From Bacillota bacterium (GTDB lineage: Bacteria > Bacillota > Clostridia > Acetivibrionales > JAFADI01): a stretch of 19,700 bases of DNA. The stretch is taken from assembly GCA_023424965.1 (NCBI GenBank), contig JAFADI010000122.1:1-19700 (forward strand), read 5' to 3'. Position 1 is the first letter of the stretch. Every line of letters begins with the position of its first letter. Shown piece by piece: positions 13,352 to 19,700 of this stretch. The notes below the pieces were generated by a model. That model was not told the origin of the DNA and ran no database searches. It worked only from the letters and a program-made list of their open reading frames with translations. The position numbers were made by a program, and so were the translations under genes.

Positions 13352-14017
13352 GTGGTGAAGGGCAATAACTTATACCGACGGCTGTGGTATGTCAGAAGGC
13401 GGAACCAAGGAAGAATACATATTTTTTTCAGGTTGGTTGTTGTATGCATTGTTCTGGCGCTTACGGCCTCTTATTTTGAGAAGATGGTTCTTCCGCCGCT
13501 CCTTGAAGTATGCGAGGTGAAGGCCCGCGAAAATGTTGCAAAAGCGGTGGAGGAGGCAGTAAAAAGCCAATTGCCTGAAGGCGACGGGTATAATGAGCTT
13601 GTGGCAATCGACAGGGATGCCAACGGGCGGATTCTGTCACTGCAGGTGAATGCCGCTAGGCTGAACAGTCTTTCGGCGGATATTGCGGTGAAAATACAGG
13701 AAAACCTGAAATTGCCGGACTCCCAGAAGGTGGCTGTGCCTTTGGGCGTTCTGCTCGGCAATACGGTCTTTTCGGCTTCCGGCCCGGGCCTGCAAATAAA
13801 GATACATCCCATCGGCAGTGTTCAAAGCGAATTTAAGTCGGAGTTTGAAGAAGCGGGAGTAAATCAGACCAGGCACAGCATTAGCCTGAAAGTAAAGACC
13901 ACGGTGGGCATTATGAGTCCTCTGGCGGACAGACGCATGGAAATAATAACGGATATCCCCGTTGCGGATACCATTATCGTTGGAAGCGTTCATTCCCGCA
14001 CGGCCATGAAAAAATAA
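13352..14017 (+). CDS. yunB: Sporulation protein YunB-like
   Basis: The 221-residue protein has a basic N-terminus (RRLWYVRRRNQGR), one membrane span (about 24-42), then an exported domain. Landmarks of the YunB family are the helix EVCEVKARENVAKAVEEAV, the acidic YNELVAIDRDANGRILSLQVNAARLNSL, VPLGVLLGNTVFSASGPGLQIKIHPIGSVQSEFKSEFEEAGVNQTRHSISLKV in outline, and the C-terminal ADTIIVGSVH. In Bacillus subtilis YunB belongs to the sigma-E regulon of the mother cell, and its mutant has a sporulation defect; the molecular role is unknown. It starts with GTG at 13352 or 13355 after AGGGGA (13341-13346). It converges on the bactofilin gene. Its presence is the clearest sign that the organism forms spores. 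Confidence 0.88.
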   Translation: MVKGNNLYRRLWYVRRRNQGRIHIFFRLVVVCIVLALTASYFEKMVLPPLLEVCEVKARENVAKAVEEAVKSQLPEGDGYNELVAIDRDANGRILSLQVNAARLNSLSADIAVKIQENLKLPDSQKVAVPLGVLLGNTVFSASGPGLQIKIHPIGSVQSEFKSEFEEAGVNQTRHSISLKVKTTVGIMSPLADRRMEIITDIPVADTIIVGSVHSRTAMKK

Positions 14018-14046
14018 GAGCATTCAATGGGAATGGCTCTTATTTT
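14011..14046. terminator. Bidirectional terminator between yunB-like and bactofilin genes
   Basis: AAAATAAGAGC (14011-14021) and GCTCTTATTTT (14036-14046) are perfect inverse copies, extended by ATTC/GAAT across a bulged G. T-rich tracts follow on both strands. The yunB-like stop codon lies in the left arm. Confidence 0.85.
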
Positions 14047-14052
14047 AATGCC

Positions 14053-14529
14053 TTATTCGTTTGCTGCGGTGCTTTTATCCTTTTCGTCATAAATCTGGTC
14101 CAATACGGCACTTTTCTTATAGTCCCTGCCGGAGTGGGACTTCTTTGAGGAAGACTTTTCGGGGAGCTTTTCAATCTCAGGTACGTCAATCATGCTGCAT
14201 TTGCCCTGGAAGATGCCTCCTTCATCGGCCACAAAGCTGTGGACCTGGATATCTCCGTACAGTCTTGCCGTGGAAAGTATTCTGAGAATTCCTTTGGAGT
14301 GGATATTTCCTTCGACGGTACCTGCAAGGTTTACATTATTGGCCAAAACATTTCCGGCGATGACGGCTTCTGTACCGATGAACACATCACCGCTGACCCG
14401 GAGGTCACCCTTCAGCCTGCCGTCAATCCTGACGGTGCCTTCCGATTGCACATTGCCTTCGAATACGGTGCTGGCTCCAAGTACCGTGTCAAAACCTTCG
14501 GGAACACCCGGATCCTTCTTCTTAAACAT
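14053..14529 (-). CDS. Bactofilin (polymer-forming cytoskeletal protein)
   Basis: The 158-residue protein has a right-handed beta-helix core at about residues 14-105, visible as short repeats of strand-forming residues with Gly turns: TVFEGNVQSEGTVRIDGRLKGDLRVSGDVFIGTEAVIAGNV in outline, then NVNLAGTVEGNIHSKGILRILSTARLYGDIQV. The N- and C-terminal tails are polar and probably disordered; the C-terminus is Ser/Lys-rich. Bactofilins polymerise without nucleotide at the inner membrane face and place cell-wall enzymes. The gene follows the M23 peptidase gene by 88 bases on the same strand with no terminator between, matching the known pairing of bactofilins with M23 peptidases (for example CcmA with Csd1 in Helicobacter pylori). 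The start has AGGAGG 7 nt upstream. Confidence 0.93.
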   Translation of the reverse strand: MFKKKDPGVPEGFDTVLGASTVFEGNVQSEGTVRIDGRLKGDLRVSGDVFIGTEAVIAGNVLANNVNLAGTVEGNIHSKGILRILSTARLYGDIQVHSFVADEGGIFQGKCSMIDVPEIEKLPEKSSSKKSHSGRDYKKSAVLDQIYDEKDKSTAANE

Positions 14530-14617
14530 AATTCTTTCCTCCTGAAAAATATTTGCGGAAAAACGACAAACGCTTTCCCCAGCCTGTTTCTCGGGTCTAT
14601 ATTAAATGATGAATTTA

Positions 14618-15544
14618 TTACTTTTCAAGGTACTTTAATGGGTCAACCTGCTCACCATTGACGCGAACTTCAAAATGAAGGTGCGACCCGGTGCTCCTGC
14701 CGCTGCTCCCCACCTTTGCCACGGCCTCACCCTGCTTTACCTGCTGGCCTTTCTTTGCAAGCAGCTTTGAACAGTGGCCGTACAGGGTGGACAGCTCATG
14801 CCCATGGTCGATGACAATGGTATATCCATAACCGCTGTAATAGCCTGAATATGTAACGACCCCATCGGCCGAGGCCTTTATGTTCTGGCCATAGGATGCC
14901 GCAATGTCGATGCCTTCATGGGACTTTTTCCTCCCGCTGAAGGGGTCGGGGCGTCCTCCGAAGTAGGAGCTTATCCTCCCGCTTGCGGGCCAGATGGATG
15001 GGACGGTGCGCATATACTTTTCCAGCTTGCTCTCGGTATCTGCAAGGCCCGACAAAACCTCATTGTCCGAAATGTTTGACTTGTCCAGATTGTCCAGAAG
15101 GGTTTTCAGCGTGCCGATATCCGACATGAAAGAGCGGTCGGTGCGGCTGCCTCCCCTGCTTGTGTTTGAAGAGCCCGAACGGTCGGAAAGATAGGTGTCG
15201 GCCATCTCCCTGTACTTATCCATAAAATCCTTGATTTTATCGTTGATGCTTTCTTCCCTTTGCTTTAACTGGTCGATTTCATCGGCCTTTTCGGAGATGA
15301 GGCTGTTCTGGCGCACGTTTTCCTGCCGCAGTTCGGCAATACCCTTTTTAAGATTCTCATTTTCGTACAGGGTATAAGCAATGAACAGGCCCGACAATGC
15401 AAACAGCAAAAGAATGAATGCAATTACAAATACCAATTTGGGATAGAAACGGGAAAATTTCAATACCTTCACATTCTGAGAGGAATGTGGTACCAACATG
15501 ATGGACAAATATTCTTTTTTCTTTTTCATGCTTCCTTTTTTCAT
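14618..15544 (-). CDS. Membrane-anchored M23 (LytM-type) metallopeptidase
   Basis: From the preferred start the protein has 308 residues: a lysine-rich cytoplasmic N-terminus, one span (about 37-58), a coiled coil (about 60-118), a Ser/Gly/Arg linker (about 122-138) and an M23 domain (about 184-305). HEGID (zinc ligands His209 and Asp213), the LYGH with His257, and HLHFE with His288 and His290 are intact, so it should be an active peptidoglycan endopeptidase outside the membrane. The start is uncertain: ATG codons at 15604, 15556, 15544 and 15529 are all in frame. I choose 15544 because GGTGG precedes it by 5 nt and because 15604 would put two hairpins inside the coding region. It is probably co-transcribed with the bactofilin gene, suggesting that the cytoskeletal protein positions this enzyme. 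The coiled coil is typical of EnvC/NlpD-like regulators too, but those often lose catalytic residues. Confidence 0.9.
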   Translation of the reverse strand: MKKGSMKKKKEYLSIMLVPHSSQNVKVLKFSRFYPKLVFVIAFILLLFALSGLFIAYTLYENENLKKGIAELRQENVRQNSLISEKADEIDQLKQREESINDKIKDFMDKYREMADTYLSDRSGSSNTSRGGSRTDRSFMSDIGTLKTLLDNLDKSNISDNEVLSGLADTESKLEKYMRTVPSIWPASGRISSYFGGRPDPFSGRKKSHEGIDIAASYGQNIKASADGVVTYSGYYSGYGYTIVIDHGHELSTLYGHCSKLLAKKGQQVKQGEAVAKVGSSGRSTGSHLHFEVRVNGEQVDPLKYLEK

Positions 15545-15940
15545 TTTAACCACCATGTCCCCGATGTGCCGGGTGACTCGTCCCACCGGGCACACAGAAA
15601 GCATTGAAATGCTTTCTTATGGAGTTAAATTTATTTGATTGCACCACAAAAATACAAGGAATTGCATTTTTTATGGGATTACTTGAATTTATTGACACAA
15701 CTTTTTGTTTTTATTCAAAGAGCTGTTCCTTAAGGTGCAAGGTAATTAATTCTACATTTCTTCCAAAAACCCTTTTTTTGCATATTAATTTAACAACATA
15801 AATTATTTTGAAATGGAACAGGCAGGCCAAAACTTATTTTATATTGAATTAATGGAAATATTGTTGCAGATTAATTCGAGTTTATATGATAAAATAGTAT
15901 ATAAGTTTACAAAAAGATGCTTCTGTGAGGATATAAATCG
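15545..15940. other. Intergenic region between M23 and chemoreceptor genes, about 396 bases
   Basis: It holds the paired hairpins near the M23 start, then about 280 bases of AT-rich sequence. A weak promoter can be drawn before the chemoreceptor gene (TTGTTG at 15861-15866, TATGAT at 15885-15890, 18 nt apart). A possible 65-codon frame at 15604-15801 has no ribosome site and is not counted. I see no other gene or structured RNA. Confidence 0.5.
15565..15617 (-). repeat. Two tandem hairpins upstream of the M23 gene
   Basis: AGAAAGCATT (15596-15605) and AATGCTTTCT (15608-15617) form a perfect 10-bp inverted repeat. Directly next to it TGTGCC-G-GGTG (15565-15575) pairs with CACC-G-GGCACA (15584-15594), 10 bp with one G-G mismatch. 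In the M23 transcript they would sit in the leader just before the start codon. No U tract follows, so they are not simple terminators. Confidence 0.6.
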
Positions 15941-18286
15941 ATGACGAACATCAAGAACAGGCTGGCCATAAGTTTTGTTATCATACTGGTGATACTGGTT
16001 TCCTCTTTTGTAATAACCGCTCTGGGGTATAAGTTCATTTTAAGCGCCGTAAGCAATGTAGATCAGAACAAGCAGCGCGTCGAAGAGATTCAAACTGTAA
16101 AGGACCTGCTTTTTGAAGAGCAGAAGCTAATCGCCGGAAGCATGTTGAATGCCGACACCTCAAAGAAGGATGATTTTAACAAACTCAATGCTTCCATAAA
16201 AGACAAAGTCAGCAAACTGCTGGAGCAATCCAATCTGTTAAAAGACGAAGACCGGGCCCAGCTTCAGTCCATATCGGCCCTTAACGACAAATATTCTCAG
16301 ATTTTCAACAATGATATTATAAAAGGTATAGAAAGCAGCAAAAAAGACGGACTGGTTGAAGGCACCGGCCTTTACAGGGAAGAAGTCAAAAAGCTTCTTG
16401 AACTGGAGCAGGCGCTGAAAAATTCCATCAGCGACAGGGTCCTCTATCAGTCGAAAGTTGCTGCTGAAACGAGCGCTTCTCTCAAGGAGCAAATAGCAGC
16501 AGCCGGTTCCGGAGATGAAAAAGCTGCGCAAAGCATGGACCAGTTGGACAGCTCCGTCAAGGCGGCAGTCGAAAAGCTGGCGGGAGAAGTGACGGATGCG
16601 AAACTGCGGGAAGCCGGAGAGGCTTTCAAGGCTGTCCGGACCAACCTGGATTCCATCCTTGCGGAAGCTGCAAAAAACAAGGAAAACCTGAGCAGGCTCC
16701 GGGAACTGGCCGGAGAAATGAAGCTGGATGGAATACTGAAGGATCTGGAGGCTTTAACCTGTATAAACAGGTCCATTTACTGGACGCAAAAAAAATATTC
16801 TGCCGTAACGGACCGGGTGATATTCCTTGAGGAAACTCCCGACGCCTATAAGGAAGCTTCCGATAACCTGGATGAAAATTTCAAGATGCTTGAGGGAATG
16901 GCTTTCGGGCAGGAAAGGAAAATGCTTGATGCCATCCTGGCTTCGGGCGTTCAGGCCGACAAGGCGGCAGAGGCCGTTGAGGCGAAGCTGCAGAAGTTCA
17001 AAGACGCCGATGTGGCCGAAATCTACAACACCGCTTCCCAGATATCGGACCAGTATAGTGCGGGAGCCAAAAAACTTGAAGATTCTTTTAAAGGCTACCT
17101 GGCAAGCGATATTGAAAGCTCCTATAAAATCCAGCGGAATATCATTCTGGTGCTTGCCCTGATTATCACCGCCGCCCTTATTATAGGGATGCTGCTTGCC
17201 TCCATGCTGTATAACGTCATCAATCCCATAAAAAGCCTCATCAGCCTTCTGGGCAGGGCCGAAAAGGGCGATTTGTCGGAACGTGCGGCTTTTGACAGGA
17301 AGGATGAGATCGGGGAGCTTGGAGAAAAGGTCAACCGTGTGCTGGACGGACAGCAGAAGATCGTCAGCCAGGTTGAGACGGCCACAAAGGATATTAATTC
17401 CCTCAAGCAGAAGCTGTATGAAGTATTCAACTTCAGCAGGGAAAACGTCAACAGGATTTCCAGCGGCATAAAAAATGTGGTGATGAGCGTAAAGAGCGGG
17501 GCTTCGGAGGTGGGTGGAAGCCGGGACGGCGCGGCGCAGCTTAATTCCGGGGTGAAGTCGGTGTCCCTGGCCACTGAAAAAGCGGTGAGTGACGGTATGA
17601 AGGCCATCGAGCTGGCTTTCACCGGAGAAAAATCCGTTCAGGAAGCGGAAGCCGTGATCAAGAAGGTGACCGGCACCGTGCAGAAAATGGCGGGAACCAT
17701 CGGCATGCTGGAAAGCTCCTCCGATAAAATCGGGGACATAACCAATACAATAAGCGACATTGCCTCAAGGACAAACCTGCTGGCTCTGAACGCCGCCATA
17801 GAGGCTTCGAGGGCAGGGCAGCAGGGCAAGGGCTTTGCGGTGCTGGCCGATGAGATAAGGAAGCTGGCAGAAGGAAGCAACAGGGCTGCCGGAGAGATCA
17901 AGAGCCAGATATCCGATATCCAGCAGAGGATCAAAACCACCGTTGAAAATATGAATGAAGGCGTGCTGGGTGTGGAAGAGGGTGTTGTGAAAATCAACAA
18001 GGTCAAGGCGGGGATAAATGAAATCATCGCCTCCGTCAAAGACGTGGTGGATACTGTAAAAGCCACCGCAGAAGCGGCCTTCCGGCAAACAAGCACGGCG
18101 GAGGAACTGGTCAGGGTGGTGGACACCATGGCCAGGGCCGCCACAGAGGCTGCCGGTACCGGCGAAAGCATAGGCGAGAACCTGGCGGAGCACGCAAAGG
18201 TCATAAAGGAAATGGAGCTTCTCTCCGAAAAGCTGGACGAAGCTTCCGGCAAACTCAACAGTGTACTGGGGCAATATAAGATTTAG
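15941..18286 (+). CDS. Methyl-accepting chemotaxis-type transducer with large helical sensor region
   Basis: The 781-residue protein spans the membrane twice (about 8-32 and 399-423). The intervening 365 residues outside are charged and helical, with two stretches (about 40-170 and 260-395) that both look like long four-helix bundles, so the sensor may be a duplicated 4HB/CHASE3-like unit. No Cache fold is visible. A HAMP domain (about 425-477, NPIKSLISLLGRAEKGDLSER) leads to the signalling coiled coil, with the conserved tip ASRTNLLALNAAIEASRAGQQGKGFAVLADEIRKLAEGS at about 608-646 in outline. The tip binds CheA and CheW, which are not encoded here. There is no C-terminal CheR-tethering pentapeptide. 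The start has GAGG 10 nt upstream. The ligand is unknown. Confidence 0.92.
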   Translation: MTNIKNRLAISFVIILVILVSSFVITALGYKFILSAVSNVDQNKQRVEEIQTVKDLLFEEQKLIAGSMLNADTSKKDDFNKLNASIKDKVSKLLEQSNLLKDEDRAQLQSISALNDKYSQIFNNDIIKGIESSKKDGLVEGTGLYREEVKKLLELEQALKNSISDRVLYQSKVAAETSASLKEQIAAAGSGDEKAAQSMDQLDSSVKAAVEKLAGEVTDAKLREAGEAFKAVRTNLDSILAEAAKNKENLSRLRELAGEMKLDGILKDLEALTCINRSIYWTQKKYSAVTDRVIFLEETPDAYKEASDNLDENFKMLEGMAFGQERKMLDAILASGVQADKAAEAVEAKLQKFKDADVAEIYNTASQISDQYSAGAKKLEDSFKGYLASDIESSYKIQRNIILVLALIITAALIIGMLLASMLYNVINPIKSLISLLGRAEKGDLSERAAFDRKDEIGELGEKVNRVLDGQQKIVSQVETATKDINSLKQKLYEVFNFSRENVNRISSGIKNVVMSVKSGASEVGGSRDGAAQLNSGVKSVSLATEKAVSDGMKAIELAFTGEKSVQEAEAVIKKVTGTVQKMAGTIGMLESSSDKIGDITNTISDIASRTNLLALNAAIEASRAGQQGKGFAVLADEIRKLAEGSNRAAGEIKSQISDIQQRIKTTVENMNEGVLGVEEGVVKINKVKAGINEIIASVKDVVDTVKATAEAAFRQTSTAEELVRVVDTMARAATEAAGTGESIGENLAEHAKVIKEMELLSEKLDEASGKLNSVLGQYKI

Positions 18287-18295
18287 TTCCGGATT

Positions 18296-18324
18296 TTGAT
18301 GAAATTCCATTTTCAGGGTATAAT
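18296..18324 (+). promoter_or_regulatory. Strong sigma-A type promoter after the chemoreceptor gene
   Basis: TTGATG (18296-18301) and a perfect TATAAT (18319-18324) are 17 nt apart. Transcription would start near 18331, giving a leader of about 123 nt before the rRNA methylase start. Confidence 0.75.
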
Positions 18325-18377
18325 AAGGCGCTATAAATGGAATAATTTACAATAATGGCATACTGATTCAATATTTT

Positions 18378-18400
18378 GTCCCTTCGGGGACTATTTTTTT
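18378..18400 (+). terminator. Hairpin with UUCG loop and T run in the rlmD leader
   Basis: GTCCC (18378-18382) and GGGAC (18387-18391) enclose TTCG, followed by a T run (18394-18400). It may end the chemoreceptor transcript, but it lies downstream of the 18296-18324 promoter, so it also lies in that promoter's transcript, where it could attenuate or end a short RNA of about 70 nt. Confidence 0.7.
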
Positions 18401-18453
18401 GATATGAGAGAATCGCAGCGAACATAAATGCGAAACATTATGGAGGGGAAAAA

Positions 18454-19700
18454 TTGACCGGGGTAAAAAAGAACCAGAATTACAAAATCCAAATAACGGG
18501 AATGAATCACGAAGGTCAGGGCGTGGGAAGAATCGACGGCTTCACTGTTTTTGTGGACGGGCTGTTAAAGGATGAGAGCGCCGAAATAAAAATCATTAAA
18601 GTGGGAAAAAGCTACGGGGTGGGCAAGATTGTCAAAATACTGAGTCCATCGCCTGAACGTTCCCAGCCCTTCTGCAGTTCATACAAGCGGTGCGGGGGCT
18701 GCAGCCTCCAGCACATGAGCTATGCCGCCCAATTGAAGTTCAAAGCCGACCTGGTGAGGGAAAGCATAAAAAGAATCGGGAAGATTGAGGATGTTCCGGT
18801 GCATGACACCCTCGGCATGAGCAGCGGGCTGAACTACCGGAACAAGGCTCAGTTTCCCGTGGGAGTCATCGACGGCAAACCCGCCATCGGCTTTTATGCC
18901 GTCCGGAGCCATGACATCATCGACAATGAAAGCTGCGGCATCCAGCATGAGGCGGGAGACAGGGTCAGGGCCATCGTGAAGGAATTCATTTCAGAAAATA
19001 AAATCACTATCTATAATGAAGCCGACGGCAAGGGCCTTATACGCCATGTCATCGTGCGCACGGGCTTTAAAACCGGTGAACTGATGGTGGTGATCGTCAT
19101 AAACGGCAAAAGCCTTCCCCACAAGGAACGGCTTGTGCAAATACTCCTGGAGGGTTTTAAGCCTGAAAGCTCCGCATGGACAGTGAAAAGTGTCTACCTG
19201 AACGTGAATGTGAAAAATACAAATGTGATTCTTGGACAGGAAAGCATAAAAATCTATGGAGAAGACACCATAACGGATTATATCGGCAAGTACCGGTTCA
19301 ATATTTCTCCTCTTTCCTTTTATCAGGTGAATCCGGTACAGACGGAAGTACTTTACGGCAAGGCGCTGGAATATGCCGGACTTACCGGCAGGGAAACGGT
19401 TTTCGACCTCTACTGCGGAATCGGAACCATCTCTTTGTTCCTGTCGGAGAAGGCGGACAAGGTTTACGGCGTGGAAGTGGTGGAAGAAGCCATCGAGGAC
19501 GCCAGGCGGAATGCAGTGCTGAATAACGTGACGAATGCGGAGTTCATTGCCGGAGAAGCAGAAGTGGTGATCCCTGAAATGTATAAGCAGGGCATAAGAG
19601 CCGATGTGGTGGTGGTGGACCCTCCGAGGAAGGGCTGCGATGAAGTGCTGCTGAAGACCCTGGTGGACATGCAGCCCCACAGGATCGTATATGTGAGCTG
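18454..19700 (+). CDS. rlmD: 23S rRNA (uracil-C5)-methyltransferase, RlmD/RlmCD type, 3' truncated by window
   Basis: The open frame of 415 residues starts at TTG 18454, placed by GGAGGGG (18442-18448) 5 nt upstream, and runs off the right edge. A TRAM domain occupies about residues 6-65 (ITGMNHEGQGVGRIDGFTVFVDG). Cys74, Cys80 and Cys83 in C-x5-C-x2-C plus Cys161 reproduce the [4Fe-4S] ligand pattern of RumA/RlmD. The SAM-binding Rossmann part shows VFDLYCGIGTISLFL (about 316-330), YGVE and VVDPPRKG (387-394). The last complete codons read IVYVS, and the window ends two bases into the next codon (TG), where the catalytic cysteine is expected. It methylates uridine in 23S rRNA with SAM. Firmicutes enzymes of this type may modify both U747 and U1939 (RlmCD), so the exact target is open. 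The missing part should be about 40-50 residues. Confidence 0.93.
   Translation, partial: MTGVKKNQNYKIQITGMNHEGQGVGRIDGFTVFVDGLLKDESAEIKIIKVGKSYGVGKIVKILSPSPERSQPFCSSYKRCGGCSLQHMSYAAQLKFKADLVRESIKRIGKIEDVPVHDTLGMSSGLNYRNKAQFPVGVIDGKPAIGFYAVRSHDIIDNESCGIQHEAGDRVRAIVKEFISENKITIYNEADGKGLIRHVIVRTGFKTGELMVVIVINGKSLPHKERLVQILLEGFKPESSAWTVKSVYLNVNVKNTNVILGQESIKIYGEDTITDYIGKYRFNISPLSFYQVNPVQTEVLYGKALEYAGLTGRETVFDLYCGIGTISLFLSEKADKVYGVEVVEEAIEDARRNAVLNNVTNAEFIAGEAEVVIPEMYKQGIRADVVVVDPPRKGCDEVLLKTLVDMQPHRIVYVS

Noticed and set aside
15604..15801. 65-codon plus-strand frame in the M23/chemoreceptor spacer
   Set aside because: No ribosome site, AT-rich unbiased codons, and its start lies inside a hairpin belonging to the opposite gene's leader.
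1..19700. CRISPR arrays, tRNA or rRNA genes, insertion sequences, phage or plasmid genes
   Set aside because: Looked for on both strands by eye; no regularly spaced repeats, cloverleaf-like sequence, transposase motif or terminal inverted repeats were found.

Overview
The window looks like a chromosomal segment from a spore-forming member of the Clostridia. By eye it has medium GC and strong AGGAGG-type ribosome sites. It carries a YunB-like sporulation protein, a MASE3 histidine kinase, a GGGtGRT protein, a bactofilin/M23 pair and a single RlmD-type rRNA methylase. I see no rRNA, tRNA, CRISPR array, insertion sequence or phage gene.

Left part (1-5935, + strand): the tail of a possible LOG-type protein with its terminator; a promoter and a two-gene unit (a divergent NifU/IscU-like scaffold and a GGGtGRT protein); a PAP2-type membrane phosphatase; a tiny membrane protein; the proline genes proB and proA, overlapping by 8 bases; and a UPF0303 heme-degrading-like protein.

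Middle (5939-12410, mostly - strand): an anchored lytic transglycosylase, a MASE3 sensor kinase with no adjacent response regulator, an L,D-transpeptidase and a class A penicillin-binding protein. This is a cell-wall neighbourhood with each gene separately terminated. Inside it, at 6777-7054, sits the most interesting element. It is a 40-residue membrane peptide with a cationic tail, whose ribosome site is complementary to its own 5' leader. A converging promoter on the other strand reads back through its 3' end to a terminator hairpin buried in the coding sequence. This is the layout of a type I toxin-antitoxin system of the TxpA/RatA or BsrG/SR4 kind, and I do not recognise the peptide.

Right part (12497-19700): an XRE regulator preceded by three ATGGCTG heptamers; a YunB-like sporulation protein converging on a bactofilin across a bidirectional terminator; an M23 peptidase just upstream of the bactofilin with two hairpins in its leader; a large chemoreceptor-like protein with an apparently duplicated helical sensor region; and, behind a strong promoter and a terminator-like hairpin, a TTG-started RlmD/RlmCD-type 23S rRNA methyltransferase cut by the window edge one base short of completing the expected catalytic cysteine codon.
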